A stretch of DNA of 64,000 bases from Maritimibacter sp. GTDB taxonomy: Bacteria > Pseudomonadota > Alphaproteobacteria > Rhodobacterales > Rhodobacteraceae. The stretch is from assembly GCA_011389895.1 (NCBI GenBank), contig JAABTN010000009.1, positions 29,278-93,277 on the forward strand. Reading direction: 5' to 3'. The notes beneath the pieces were generated by a model. The model had not been told where the DNA came from. It did no database searches and was given only the letters and a program-made list of their open reading frames with translations. Below are positions 17,919 to 27,277 of the stretch, piece by piece. Every line of letters starts with the position of its first letter. Position 1 is the stretch's first letter. The translations under genes were made by a program, and so were the position numbers.

Positions 17919-17934
17919 CGAATATCTTCGAAAA
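17919..17934. promoter_or_regulatory. Putative GlpR operator, copy 1 (CGAATAT-ctt-CGAAAA)
   Basis: Two CGAA repeats one helical turn (10 bp) apart. The same arrangement recurs at 17965-17980. DeoR-type repressors often bind tandem repeats of this kind. It lies between the divergent glpR and glpD genes. Confidence 0.62.
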
Positions 17935-17964
17935 AGCATTGTTTTTACCTGATTTATCCAAAAA

Positions 17965-17980
17965 CGAATATAAACGAAAA
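17965..17980. promoter_or_regulatory. Putative GlpR operator, copy 2 (CGAATAT-aaa-CGAAAA)
   Basis: Second copy of the tandem CGAA pair, 46 bp from copy 1. A further single CGAAAATAT lies at 17992. The surrounding 17935-18000 stretch is AT-rich, unlike the rest of the window, and is the likely core promoter region. Confidence 0.62.
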
Positions 17981-18049
17981 TAAAATGCTTGCGAAAATAT
18001 GCGTAACAGCACAAAGTGCCCCTCGCAAACGCGCTTTGAGGAGGGACGC

Positions 18050-19645
18050 GTGGAGGATTCGCCAGACAACGCGGTCACAGACCTGTTCATTATCGGGGGT
18101 GGCATCAACGGCTGCGGTATCGCGCGGGATGCGGCGGGCCGGGGGCTGTCGGTGACGCTTGCAGAGATGAACGACCTCGCCTCGGCGACATCCTCGGCCT
18201 CGACCAAGTTGTTTCACGGCGGGCTGCGCTATCTCGAATATTTCGAATTCCGTTTGGTGCGCGAAGCGCTGATCGAACGCGAGACGCTGTTGCGCGCCAT
18301 GCCGCACATCAGCTGGCCGATGCGTTTCGTCCTACCCTACCACGAGGGTATGAAGTTTGAATCGGACACGCCGACCTCGAAACTTCTGTCCATTTTCATG
18401 CCCTGGATGCGGGGTCGCCGCCCGGCGTGGCTGATCCGGATGGGGCTGTTTCTTTATGACAACCTTGGCGGGCGAAAGATCCTGCCCGGCACCACCACGC
18501 TCGACCTGTCCGGCACGCCCGAGGGTGCGCCGCTGCAAGACCGGTTTGGCAAGGCCTATGAGTATTCGGATTGCTGGGTCGAGGATTCGCGGCTCGTGGT
18601 GCTCAATGCCCGTGACGCAGGCGCGCGTGGCGCAGTGATCCGGACCCGCACCGAAGTGCTGAGCGCGACCCGCGTAGATGATTTGTGGCAGATCGAGACG
18701 CGCAACACCGACACGGGCGAGATCGAAACCCAGAGCGCCCGGATGCTGGTCAATGCGGCGGGGCCATGGGTGGGCGATGTCATCCAGAACACCGTGCGGC
18801 TGAATTCGCGCGAAGGCGTGCGGTTGGTGCGCGGTAGCCATATCGTGACGCGCCGGCTTTATGACCACGACAAGTGCTATTTCTTTCAGGGCATCGACGG
18901 TCGGATCATCTTCGCCATTCCTTACGAGCGCGATTTCACCCTGATCGGCACCACCGACGCCGAACATGGCGATCCGTCGCAGACGCCCCAGTGCACCCCG
19001 GATGAATGTCGCTACCTTCTGGATTTCGCGAACCATTATTTCAAAGCGCAACTGTCCGAAGACGACGTTGTCTGGACCTATTCGGGGGTTCGCCCGCTTC
19101 ACGATGATGGGGCCAGCAGTGCCACGGCGGCAACGCGCGATTACACGCTGAAGGTCGATACCACGCAGGGCGCGCCCTTGCTCAACATCTTCGGCGGCAA
19201 GATCACCACCTATCGCCGGTTGGCCGAAAGCGCGCTTGAAAAGATCGGGCTGCACCTGCCGGTCGCCAAGGGGCCTTGGACGGCGGGCGTGCCGCTTCCG
19301 GGCGGTGATTTTCCCGTCGATGGGGTGGATGAGCTGATTGCCGGGCTGCGCCGGGATTACGCGTTCCTGACGCCGGATTGGGCGCTGCGGCTGGTGCGCG
19401 CCTACGGCACCGAGGCCCGCGTCATAATGGGGTCGGCCAAGTCCATCTCCGATCTGGGCCGCGACTTCGGCGCGACCCTGAGCGAGGCCGAGGTCAGATG
19501 GCTGGTGGACCACGAATACGCGCGCACCGCCGAAGACGTGATCTGGCGGCGCAACAAGTTGGGTCTGCGGTTGCAAGACGCACAAATCAAGGCGCTGGAC
19601 GGCTGGATGGCCCAAGCTGTCAAACGCCCTGCGGTCGCAGAATGA
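18050..19645 (+). CDS. glpD: Aerobic glycerol-3-phosphate dehydrogenase
   Basis: FAD-dependent membrane-associated enzyme that oxidises glycerol-3-phosphate to dihydroxyacetone phosphate and passes electrons to quinone. 531 residues. FAD-binding FIIGGGINGCGIARDAAGRG lies near the N-terminus, followed by SSASTKLFHGGLRYLE and ITTYRRLAESALEK. The start is set at GTG 18050 because a strong ribosome site (GAGGAGGGA) ends five bases before it; the upstream ATG at 17999 has none. It is the first gene of the glpD-S-T-P-Q-U-V-K operon. Confidence 0.95.
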   Translation: MEDSPDNAVTDLFIIGGGINGCGIARDAAGRGLSVTLAEMNDLASATSSASTKLFHGGLRYLEYFEFRLVREALIERETLLRAMPHISWPMRFVLPYHEGMKFESDTPTSKLLSIFMPWMRGRRPAWLIRMGLFLYDNLGGRKILPGTTTLDLSGTPEGAPLQDRFGKAYEYSDCWVEDSRLVVLNARDAGARGAVIRTRTEVLSATRVDDLWQIETRNTDTGEIETQSARMLVNAAGPWVGDVIQNTVRLNSREGVRLVRGSHIVTRRLYDHDKCYFFQGIDGRIIFAIPYERDFTLIGTTDAEHGDPSQTPQCTPDECRYLLDFANHYFKAQLSEDDVVWTYSGVRPLHDDGASSATAATRDYTLKVDTTQGAPLLNIFGGKITTYRRLAESALEKIGLHLPVAKGPWTAGVPLPGGDFPVDGVDELIAGLRRDYAFLTPDWALRLVRAYGTEARVIMGSAKSISDLGRDFGATLSEAEVRWLVDHEYARTAEDVIWRRNKLGLRLQDAQIKALDGWMAQAVKRPAVAE

Positions 19646-19661
19646 GAAAGGGGGGGACCCG

Positions 19662-20750
19662 ATGACTTTGGAACTGAAAGGCGTTTCCAAGAGCGTGGAT
19701 GGGCAAACCCATATCCACCCCACGGACATGACGCTGGAAAAAGGCACCATGAACGTGCTGCTTGGGCCGACGTCGTCGGGCAAGACGTCCCTCATGCGCC
19801 TGATGGCGGGATTGGATGTGCCCAACCAGGGCCAGGTCATCTGGCAGGGCACGGACGTGACGGGCATGCGGGTGCAGGACCGTAAGGTCGCGATGGTGTA
19901 TCAGCAGTTCATCAACTACCCCTCGATGACCGTCTACGACAACATCGCCTCTCCCATGAAACTGCTCGGCCTCGACCGGGGTGACATCGACACGCGGGTG
20001 CGCGAAACCGCCGAGCTGATGCAGTTGACCCCGATGCTTGACCGAAAGCCGCTTGAGCTATCGGGGGGGCAGCAACAACGCTGCGCCTTGGCGCGCGCGC
20101 TGGTCAAGAACGCCGGGCTGGTGCTGCTGGATGAGCCTTTGGCGAACCTCGACTACAAGCTGCGCGAGGAATTGCGCGTCGAGATCCCGAAAATCTTCGA
20201 GGCCTCTGGGGCGATTTTCGTCTATGCGACGACCGAACCGGAAGAGGCGCTCTTGCTCGGCGGCAAGGTCGCGACGCTTTGGGAAGGGCGCATCACGCAA
20301 TTCGGGGCGACCCCTTCGGTCTATCGCCAGCCGGTCGATGCCACGACCGCGCGGGTGTTCAGCGATCCGCCGATGAATTTCCTGCAAATCGCCAAGAAAG
20401 GCGACCGCATCGAGTTCGGCGATGGCCAAAGCACGCAGGCGACCGGAGGGTTCGCAAAGCTGGCCGATGGCCGCTACACCGCCGGGTTTCGCCCCAACCA
20501 CCTTGAAATCGGCCAACACGCCCCGGATGCCATGCAGTTTGCAACCAAGCTGACGGTGACCGAGCTGACCGGGTCGGAAACCTTCATCCACCTCGACCAT
20601 TTCGGGGAACGCTGGGTCGGGCTGATCCACGGCGTTCATGAGCTGTCGCTGGGCGCGCGGCTCGATGTCTGGCTGGACCCGCGGCATGTCTACATTTTCG
20701 CACCGGACGGCACGCTGGTGGCACCTGCTGCCTACGCGTTGGCGGCCTGA
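19662..20750 (+). CDS. glpS: Glycerol ABC transporter ATP-binding subunit GlpS
   Basis: 362 residues, sugar-type (UgpC/MalK-like) ATPase with a C-terminal regulatory OB-fold region. Walker A GPTSSGKTSL, signature LSGGQQQRCALARAL and Walker B LVLLDEPLANLD are intact. The switch region reads VYATTEPEEALLL, with Thr in place of the usual switch-loop His (YVTHDQxEA in relatives). It pairs with the GlpT ATPase in the next gene; the order matches the glycerol importer described in Rhizobium leguminosarum. Confidence 0.9.
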   Translation: MTLELKGVSKSVDGQTHIHPTDMTLEKGTMNVLLGPTSSGKTSLMRLMAGLDVPNQGQVIWQGTDVTGMRVQDRKVAMVYQQFINYPSMTVYDNIASPMKLLGLDRGDIDTRVRETAELMQLTPMLDRKPLELSGGQQQRCALARALVKNAGLVLLDEPLANLDYKLREELRVEIPKIFEASGAIFVYATTEPEEALLLGGKVATLWEGRITQFGATPSVYRQPVDATTARVFSDPPMNFLQIAKKGDRIEFGDGQSTQATGGFAKLADGRYTAGFRPNHLEIGQHAPDAMQFATKLTVTELTGSETFIHLDHFGERWVGLIHGVHELSLGARLDVWLDPRHVYIFAPDGTLVAPAAYALAA

Positions 20751-20760
20751 GGGGGGAACG

Positions 20761-21843
20761 ATGGCGAAGATAACACTTGATAACCTCGCGCATTCCTACC
20801 TGCCGAACCCGGCGGGCGAAGAGGATTTCGCGTTGAAAGAGCTCAACCACGACTGGGAGGATGGCGCGGCCTATGCGCTTCTGGGGGCGTCCGGGTGCGG
20901 CAAGTCCACCTTGCTCAATATCATCTCGGGGTTGTTGCAACCCAGCCAGGGGCGCGTGCTGTTCGACGGGCTCGACGTGACCCATGCCCCCACGGCGGAA
21001 CGCAACATCGCGCAGGTTTTCCAGTTCCCGGTGGTCTACGACACGATGACCGTGCGCGATAACCTGGCCTTTCCGCTGCGCAATCGTGGCCGGGATGAAA
21101 CCTATGTGGCCGAGCGGGTACAGGAGATTGCCCGCATGATCGGCATGGAGGACGTGCTGGCCAAGAAGGCGCGCGGCCTGACGGCGGATGCCAAGCAGAA
21201 GATATCGCTGGGGCGCGGCATGGTGCGCAAGGACGTGAACGCCCTGTTGTTCGACGAACCGCTGACCGTGATCGACCCGCATATGAAGTGGGAGCTTCGC
21301 ACGCAGCTCAAAAAGCTGCACCACGACTTCGGGCACACGATGATCTACGTGACCCATGACCAGACCGAAGCGCTGACCTTTGCCGACAAGGTGGTCGTGA
21401 TGTTCGACGGGCGCGTGGTGCAGATCGGCACGCCGCAGGAATTGTTCGCGCGCCCCGATCATACCTTCGTTGGCTATTTCATCGGCTCGCCCGGCATGAA
21501 TGTCATACCCGCGCAGATCGAAGGCAACACCGCCGTGATCCACGGGGCACAGATCGACCTTGGCAAGGGCTACAAGCCGCTCGAGGGCAAACAGGAAATC
21601 GGTATCCGCCCGGAATTCGCGCGCTTGTCGTCCGAGGCTGGCCTGCCGGTGCAGGTCCGCCGGGTCGAAGACGTGGGGCGCCACAAGATCATTCGCGCCG
21701 AGCTGTTCGGTCAAACCATCAACATCATGGCGGGCGAGGACGACCACGTCAGCGCCGACATGAACCACGTCACGTTCGATGCCGAACATATCAACGTCTA
21801 CGCCAATGACTGGCGCGTCATTCCGGAAGGGGTTGCATCATGA
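20761..21843 (+). CDS. glpT: Glycerol ABC transporter ATP-binding subunit GlpT
   Basis: 360 residues, second ATPase of the glycerol importer. Walker A GASGCGKSTL, Walker B ALLFDEPLTVID and switch YVTHDQTEAL are canonical, but the ABC signature is degenerate: LTADAKQKISLGRGM replaces LSGGQ. With GlpS it would give one complete and one incomplete nucleotide site. This is the ABC subunit, not the MFS antiporter that bears the same name in enterobacteria. The stop overlaps the glpP start (ATGA). Confidence 0.9.
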   Translation: MAKITLDNLAHSYLPNPAGEEDFALKELNHDWEDGAAYALLGASGCGKSTLLNIISGLLQPSQGRVLFDGLDVTHAPTAERNIAQVFQFPVVYDTMTVRDNLAFPLRNRGRDETYVAERVQEIARMIGMEDVLAKKARGLTADAKQKISLGRGMVRKDVNALLFDEPLTVIDPHMKWELRTQLKKLHHDFGHTMIYVTHDQTEALTFADKVVVMFDGRVVQIGTPQELFARPDHTFVGYFIGSPGMNVIPAQIEGNTAVIHGAQIDLGKGYKPLEGKQEIGIRPEFARLSSEAGLPVQVRRVEDVGRHKIIRAELFGQTINIMAGEDDHVSADMNHVTFDAEHINVYANDWRVIPEGVAS

Positions 21844-22709
21844 ACAAGACTGTCAATCAAAAGGCTTGGTTTCTTGTGCTTCCGGTGCTTCTGCTGGTCG
21901 CGTTCTCGGCGGTCATCCCGCTGATGACCGTGGTCAATTACTCGGTGCAGGACACGTTTGGTCAAAACGAGTTCTTCTGGTCCGGCCTGATCTGGTTCGA
22001 GGAAATGCTGGCTTCCGACCGGATGTGGGACGCGCTGGGGCGTCAGCTGATGTTCTCGGGCATCATCCTCGCGATCCAGGTTCCCCTCGGTATCTTCGTC
22101 GCGCTGAACATGCCCAAAAGCGGCGTCTGGTCCTCGGTCTGCCTTGTGCTGATGTCGCTGCCTTTGCTGATCCCGTGGAACGTGGTGGGCACCATCTGGC
22201 AGGTTTTCGGGCGAACCGATATCGGCCTTCTTGGCTACACGCTGGACGCCCTCGGGATCAATTACAACTATACGCAAGACAGGCTTGCCGCTTGGGTGAC
22301 GCTGATCGTCATGGACGTCTGGCACTGGACATCCCTTGTGGCCTTGCTGGCTTTCGCCGGGCTCAAATCGATCCCCGACGCCTATTACCAGGCCGCCAAG
22401 ATCGACCAGGCAAGCCGCTGGAAGGTGTTCCGCTACATCGAGCTTCCCAAGATGAGCGGCGTTCTGACCATCGCCATCCTGCTTCGTTTCATGGACAGCT
22501 TCAAGATCTACACCGAGCCGTTCGTCGTCACCGGCGGTGGCCCCGGCAACGCCACCACGCTGTTGTCGATCGACCTTGTGAAAATGGCGTTGGGACAGTT
22601 CGACCTTGGCCCGGCAGCCGCCTTCTCGATCATGTATTTCCTCGTGATCCTTCTCGTCTCCTGGGTGTTCTACACCGTGATGACCAACCTTGATAAAGAG
22701 GAGAGCTGA
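21840..22709 (+). CDS. glpP: Glycerol ABC transporter permease GlpP
   Basis: 289-residue inner-membrane permease of the MalF/UgpA type with six predicted membrane helices, from FLVLPVLLLVAFSAVIPLM at the N-terminus. The EAA-like loop GLKSIPDAYYQAAKIDQAS contacts the ATPases. Translationally coupled to glpT by a 4-base overlap and followed by glpQ three bases later. Confidence 0.91.
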   Translation: MNKTVNQKAWFLVLPVLLLVAFSAVIPLMTVVNYSVQDTFGQNEFFWSGLIWFEEMLASDRMWDALGRQLMFSGIILAIQVPLGIFVALNMPKSGVWSSVCLVLMSLPLLIPWNVVGTIWQVFGRTDIGLLGYTLDALGINYNYTQDRLAAWVTLIVMDVWHWTSLVALLAFAGLKSIPDAYYQAAKIDQASRWKVFRYIELPKMSGVLTIAILLRFMDSFKIYTEPFVVTGGGPGNATTLLSIDLVKMALGQFDLGPAAAFSIMYFLVILLVSWVFYTVMTNLDKEES

Positions 22710-22712
22710 GCC

Positions 22713-23564
22713 ATGGCCGACATGACCGTCAACAAGGCCTCCAGCCGCCCACGCGGCCTGCCCCGGATCAACAGCCGCCTCGTGGTGATGACCCTCTATC
22801 TCGTCTTCCTGTTGCTGCCGATCTACTGGCTGCTCAACATGAGCTTCAAGACGAACTCGGAGATCGTGAGCACCTTCTCGCTGTGGCCCCGTGATCTGAC
22901 CATCGCGAATTATATCACGATCCTGACCGACCCGGCGTGGTATACGGGCTATATCAACTCGATCATCTATGTGTCGCTGAACACGGTGATCTCGCTCGCG
23001 GTTGCCCTGCCGGCGGCCTATGCGTTCTCGCGCTACAACTTCATGGGCGACAAGCACCTGTTCTTCTGGCTCCTGACCAACCGCATGGCACCGCCCGCGG
23101 TCTTTGCCCTGCCGTTTTTCCAACTCTACAGCTCGGTGGGTCTGTTCGACACGCATATCGCGGTCGCCTTGGCGCACACGCTGTTCAACGTGCCCCTTGC
23201 GGTGTGGATTCTCGAAGGCTTCATGCGCGGCGTGCCCAAGGAGATCGACGAGACGGCCTATATCGATGGCTACGGGTTCGGGAAGTTCTTCGTGAAGATC
23301 TTCATGCCGCTGATCGCGAGCGGGATCGGGGTCGCGGCTTTCTTCTGCTTCATGTTTTCTTGGGTGGAGCTTCTGCTTTCGCGCACCCTGACAAGCGTCG
23401 ATGCGAAACCCATCGCCGCCACGATGACCCGCACCGTGGGCGCCTCGGGTGTCGACTGGGGCGTGTTGGCCGCCGCCGGTGTTCTGACGATCCTGCCTGG
23501 GGCCCTCGTGATCTACTTCGTGCGCAATTTCATCGCCAAGGGCTTTGCCCTGGGCCGCGTTTAA
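22713..23564 (+). CDS. glpQ: Glycerol ABC transporter permease GlpQ
   Basis: 283-residue permease of the MalG/UgpE type, the second membrane subunit. It has six predicted helices and a well-conserved EAA loop (GFMRGVPKEIDETAYIDGYG). Not to be confused with the glycerophosphodiesterase named GlpQ in enterobacteria. AAAGGAGG of the next gene overlaps the end of this one. Confidence 0.91.
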   Translation: MADMTVNKASSRPRGLPRINSRLVVMTLYLVFLLLPIYWLLNMSFKTNSEIVSTFSLWPRDLTIANYITILTDPAWYTGYINSIIYVSLNTVISLAVALPAAYAFSRYNFMGDKHLFFWLLTNRMAPPAVFALPFFQLYSSVGLFDTHIAVALAHTLFNVPLAVWILEGFMRGVPKEIDETAYIDGYGFGKFFVKIFMPLIASGIGVAAFFCFMFSWVELLLSRTLTSVDAKPIAATMTRTVGASGVDWGVLAAAGVLTILPGALVIYFVRNFIAKGFALGRV

Positions 23565-23577
23565 AGGAGGACAAAAC

Positions 23578-23850
23578 ATGGCATGGATGGCATGGACCTG
23601 GCCGACGGCGATCTTCTTCATGGTCATCGCCGGTCTGTTGATCACCTTCTCGGTGCTCGCGATCAAGTTTCCGGAAACCCCGCGTCGCGGCATTCTGCGG
23701 ATCGAAACGACGCGCGGCGACCGGCTTTTCATCACCCTCTTGGGCTCGGCCTTCATCAATCTGGCCTGGCTCGGAGTTGTGGGGGCACAACAACCCTTTG
23801 CCCTCATCGTCTGCCTGATCTACGCGCTCGCGGTTTTCCGCTGGGTCTAG
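23578..23850 (+). CDS. glpU: Small membrane protein GlpU (DUF2160)
   Basis: 90 residues with two or three hydrophobic segments (WPTAIFFMVIAGLLITFSVL, FITLLGSAFINLAWLGV, LIVCLIYALAVF). This small protein accompanies glycerol ABC importers; its exact role is not settled, possibly as an accessory membrane subunit. AAAGGAGG six bases upstream fixes the start at MAWMAW. Confidence 0.88.
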   Translation: MAWMAWTWPTAIFFMVIAGLLITFSVLAIKFPETPRRGILRIETTRGDRLFITLLGSAFINLAWLGVVGAQQPFALIVCLIYALAVFRWV

Positions 23851-23932
23851 ACGCGCACTGACGAAGCCGGAAAGGAGGGGGCCGGCCATGTCTCGAATTC
23901 CCCTCGCAAAACGGTCCAAGGGAGGACACCAA

Positions 23933-25636
23933 ATGAATATGAAGTTCAAACTGACCACCGCGACGGCGGCGCTTATGGCGCTGTCCGGGCAAGCGATGGC
24001 CGACATGGAGGCCGCGCGCGGCTTTCTGGACGAAAACATCGACCGCTCGGCGCTGAGCCGCGAGGCCCAGGAAGCCGAGATGCAGTGGTTCGTCGACGCC
24101 GCCGAACCCTATCAGGGTATGGAGATCAACGTCGTCTCGGAAACCATCGCGACGCATGAATACGAAAGCCAGGTCCTGGCACCCGCGTTCACGGCGATCA
24201 CCGGGATCGAGGTCACGCATGACCTTATCGGCGAGGGCGATGTGGTCGAGCGTCTGCAGACACAAATGCAGACCGGCGAGAACGTCTATGACATGTATGT
24301 CAACGACGCCGACCTGATCGGCACGCACTGGCGTTACCAGCAGGTCCGCAACCTGACAGACTGGATCGCGGGTGAGGGCGCCGACGTCACCAACCCGGAG
24401 CTGGACCTTGAGGATTTCATCGGCACCGCTTCGGCAACCGGACCTGACGGCAAGCTCTACCAGCTTCCCGTGCAGCAGTTTGCCAATGTCTACTGGTTCC
24501 GCCACGACTGGTTCACCGATCCCGAGATCATGGCCGATTTCGAAGAGGAATACGGATACGAACTTGGCGTTCCGGTCAACTGGTCGGCCTACGAGGATAT
24601 CGCCGCGTTCTTCACGGGTCGCGAGATCGACGGGCAGGAAGTCTATGGCAACATGGACTACGGTCGCAAACACCCCAGCCTCGGCTGGCGCTTCACCGAT
24701 GCGTGGATGTCAATGGCCGGGATGGGCGACAAGGGTCTGCCGAACGGCGTCCCGGTTGACGAATGGGGCATCCGCGTCAACGAAAACTCCCAACCCGTCG
24801 GTTCGTGCATGGCCCGCGGCGGGGCCACAAACAGCCCCGCAGCAGTCTATGCCATCGACAAGTACAAGAACTGGCTGGAAAACTACGCACCGCCGGAAGC
24901 CTCCGGCATGACTTTCTCCGAAGCCGGTCCGGTGCCGGGCCAAGGGGCCATCGCGCAGCAGATGTTCCTTTATACCACCTTCGTGGCCTCTCTGGTCGAC
25001 GAAGACCTGCCGGTGATGAACGAGGACGGAACGCCGAAATGGCGCCTCGCGCCCAGCCCGCATGGTGCCTACTGGGAAGAGGGCATGAAGGTCGGCTACC
25101 AGGATGTGGGGTCTGCCACGCTGATGAAGTCCACGCCCGTGGACCGCGCACAGGCGGCTTGGCTTTACGCGCAGTTCATTGCCTCCAAGACGGTGGACGT
25201 GGAGAAGTCGCACTACGGTCTGACCTTTATCCGCGAAAGCACCATCGATCATGAAAGCTTCACCGAACGCGCGCCGCGCCTCGGTGGCCTGGTCGAGTTC
25301 TACCGGTCGCCAGAGCGCGAAAACTGGACCGATACCGGGTTCAACGTGCCCGACTATCCGCGTCTCGCACAGCTGTGGTGGCAGAACATCGGTGACGCCT
25401 CCTCCGGTGCCAAGACGGCCAAGGAAGCCCTCGACGCGCTTTGTGCGGAGCAGGAGCGCGTGATGGAACGGCTTGAGCGCTCCGGCGTTCAGGGCGATAT
25501 CGGCCCGCTTCTCAACGATGAGCGGGATCCGCAGGAATGGCTCGCCGAGCCGGGTGCGCCGAAGCCCGCCCTCGACAATGAAGACCCAGAGCCGGTCACG
25601 ATCGCCTATGAAGAGCTGATCAAGTCCTGGCAGTAA
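23933..25636 (+). CDS. glpV: Glycerol ABC transporter substrate-binding protein GlpV
   Basis: 567-residue periplasmic binding protein, larger than typical sugar-binding proteins. The signal peptide [19 protein letters not shown] ends QAMA|DME at about residue 23. GGGAGG precedes the ATG at 23933; the upstream ATG at 23888 lacks the signal-peptide layout. The mature protein has the two-lobe fold expected for this transporter. A strong hairpin follows its stop codon. Confidence 0.9.
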   Translation: MNMKFKLTTATAALMALSGQAMADMEAARGFLDENIDRSALSREAQEAEMQWFVDAAEPYQGMEINVVSETIATHEYESQVLAPAFTAITGIEVTHDLIGEGDVVERLQTQMQTGENVYDMYVNDADLIGTHWRYQQVRNLTDWIAGEGADVTNPELDLEDFIGTASATGPDGKLYQLPVQQFANVYWFRHDWFTDPEIMADFEEEYGYELGVPVNWSAYEDIAAFFTGREIDGQEVYGNMDYGRKHPSLGWRFTDAWMSMAGMGDKGLPNGVPVDEWGIRVNENSQPVGSCMARGGATNSPAAVYAIDKYKNWLENYAPPEASGMTFSEAGPVPGQGAIAQQMFLYTTFVASLVDEDLPVMNEDGTPKWRLAPSPHGAYWEEGMKVGYQDVGSATLMKSTPVDRAQAAWLYAQFIASKTVDVEKSHYGLTFIRESTIDHESFTERAPRLGGLVEFYRSPERENWTDTGFNVPDYPRLAQLWWQNIGDASSGAKTAKEALDALCAEQERVMERLERSGVQGDIGPLLNDERDPQEWLAEPGAPKPALDNEDPEPVTIAYEELIKSWQ

Positions 25637-25646
25637 GCTTGCGACA

Positions 25647-25670
25647 GGCCGGAGCGTTCGCGCTCCGGCC
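25647..25670 (+). terminator. Perfect 10-bp hairpin with TTCG loop between glpV and glpK
   Basis: GGCCGGAGCG pairs with CGCTCCGGCC around a TTCG tetraloop. No T-run follows (ACCTTTCATT), so it is more likely an RNA-stabilising or partial-termination element that raises binding-protein mRNA relative to glpK than a full terminator. Confidence 0.72.
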
Positions 25671-25745
25671 ACCTTTCATTCTCGAAAACCGGCGCGCGCG
25701 CCCCTTGGGCGCAGGACAACAGATCGAACGCAAGGAGGGGCGACC

Positions 25746-27233
25746 ATGAGACATGTTCTGGCGATTGACCAAGGCACCACATCGAGCCGCGCGATCCTGT
25801 TCGATGACGCCATGCATATCGCGTCCACCGCGCAAGAGGAATTCACCCAGCATTTCCCCGAAAGCGGCTGGGTCGAACATGACCCCGAGGAGATATGGGC
25901 CACGACCGCGGGCACCTGTCGCGCCGCGATTGAGAAGGCCGGGTTGTCCCCGGCGGATATCGCGGCGGTGGGCATAACCAACCAGCGCGAGACCACGATT
26001 GTCTGGGACAGGGCCACGGGAAAGCCCGTATACCGTGCCATTGTCTGGCAAGACCGAAGAACCGCCCCGTTCTGTGCCGAGCTGCGCGCGGGCGGACATG
26101 ACAAGACCATCACCGCCAAGACCGGGTTGCTGGCCGACCCCTATTTCTCAGGAACCAAGCTCAAATGGATCCTCGATCATGTCGATGGCGCGCGCGACCG
26201 CGCCCGCAAGGGTGAGCTTTTGTTCGGCACGGTCGACAGCTGGCTGATCTGGAAGCTGACGGGGGGTGCCGCGCATGTCACCGATGCCACCAATGCGGCG
26301 CGCACCATGCTATACGATATTCACAAGGGCTGCTGGTCGCGCACGATCTGCGACCTTTTCGACATCCCGATGGCGATGCTACCAGAGGTGACCGATTGTG
26401 CCGCCGATTTCGGCATGACGCGGCCCGACCTGTTCGGAAAATCTCTCCCGATCCTCGGGGTTGCGGGCGATCAACAGGCGGCCACGGTCGGGCAGGCCTG
26501 TTTTGAACCGGGGATGATGAAATCCACCTATGGCACCGGGTGCTTTGCGCTTCTGAACACCGGGGCCACCCCGGTCGCCTCGCAAAACCACCTGCTGACC
26601 ACGATTGCCTATCAGCTTGATGGGAAGCCGACCTATGCGCTGGAAGGGTCGATCTTTGTCGCCGGGGCGGTCGTGCAATGGCTTCGCGACGGGTTGAAGA
26701 TCATTCGCGAGGCGTCGGAAACCCAACCTTTGGCCAGACAGGCTGACACCACGCAGGATGTCGTGCTCGTGCCCGCGTTTGTCGGCTTGGGCGCCCCCTA
26801 TTGGAACGCCGAATGCCGGGGGGCGATCTTTGGGCTGACCCGTGCCACCGGCCCCGAAGAAATCGCGCGTGCCGCTCTGGAAAGCGTCGGCTACCAGACC
26901 CGCGATCTGCTTGAGGCGATGCAGGCCGACTGGCAGGCCGAGGGCACCCAGCCCACCTTGCGCGTGGATGGCGGCATGACGGCGAGCGATTGGGCCATGC
27001 AGTTTCTCTCGGACGTCATCAATGCGCCGGTTGATCGGCCCGATGTTCTTGAGACCACCGCACTTGGCGCCGCCTGGCTCGCCGGTCAGCGGGCCGGGGT
27101 CTATCCCGACATGGATGCGTTTGCCGATGGATGGCGCATTGACCGGACCTTTTCCCCGGCGATGTCGTCGGACACCCGGGACCGGAAATATGGCGCGTGG
27201 AAGCGCGCTGTCGATGCCACGATGCGGTTCTGA
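25746..27233 (+). CDS. glpK: Glycerol kinase
   Basis: Phosphorylates imported glycerol to glycerol-3-phosphate, the substrate of GlpD and the expected inducer of GlpR. 495 residues, near the usual 495-505. FGGY-family motifs are [44 protein letters not shown] and the C-terminal [23 protein letters not shown] precedes the ATG. Last clear gene of the glp operon. Confidence 0.96.
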   Translation: MRHVLAIDQGTTSSRAILFDDAMHIASTAQEEFTQHFPESGWVEHDPEEIWATTAGTCRAAIEKAGLSPADIAAVGITNQRETTIVWDRATGKPVYRAIVWQDRRTAPFCAELRAGGHDKTITAKTGLLADPYFSGTKLKWILDHVDGARDRARKGELLFGTVDSWLIWKLTGGAAHVTDATNAARTMLYDIHKGCWSRTICDLFDIPMAMLPEVTDCAADFGMTRPDLFGKSLPILGVAGDQQAATVGQACFEPGMMKSTYGTGCFALLNTGATPVASQNHLLTTIAYQLDGKPTYALEGSIFVAGAVVQWLRDGLKIIREASETQPLARQADTTQDVVLVPAFVGLGAPYWNAECRGAIFGLTRATGPEEIARAALESVGYQTRDLLEAMQADWQAEGTQPTLRVDGGMTASDWAMQFLSDVINAPVDRPDVLETTALGAAWLAGQRAGVYPDMDAFADGWRIDRTFSPAMSSDTRDRKYGAWKRAVDATMRF

Positions 27234-27277
27234 ACCATGATCGGTCCCCCGACCTACTTCGGCCCGGCAGAAACGGC

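Noticed and set aside
21798..23807. 669-codon minus-strand open frame across glpP, glpQ and glpU
   Set aside because: Antisense of three confident genes; the translation is rich in Asp, His, Arg and Gln without domains.
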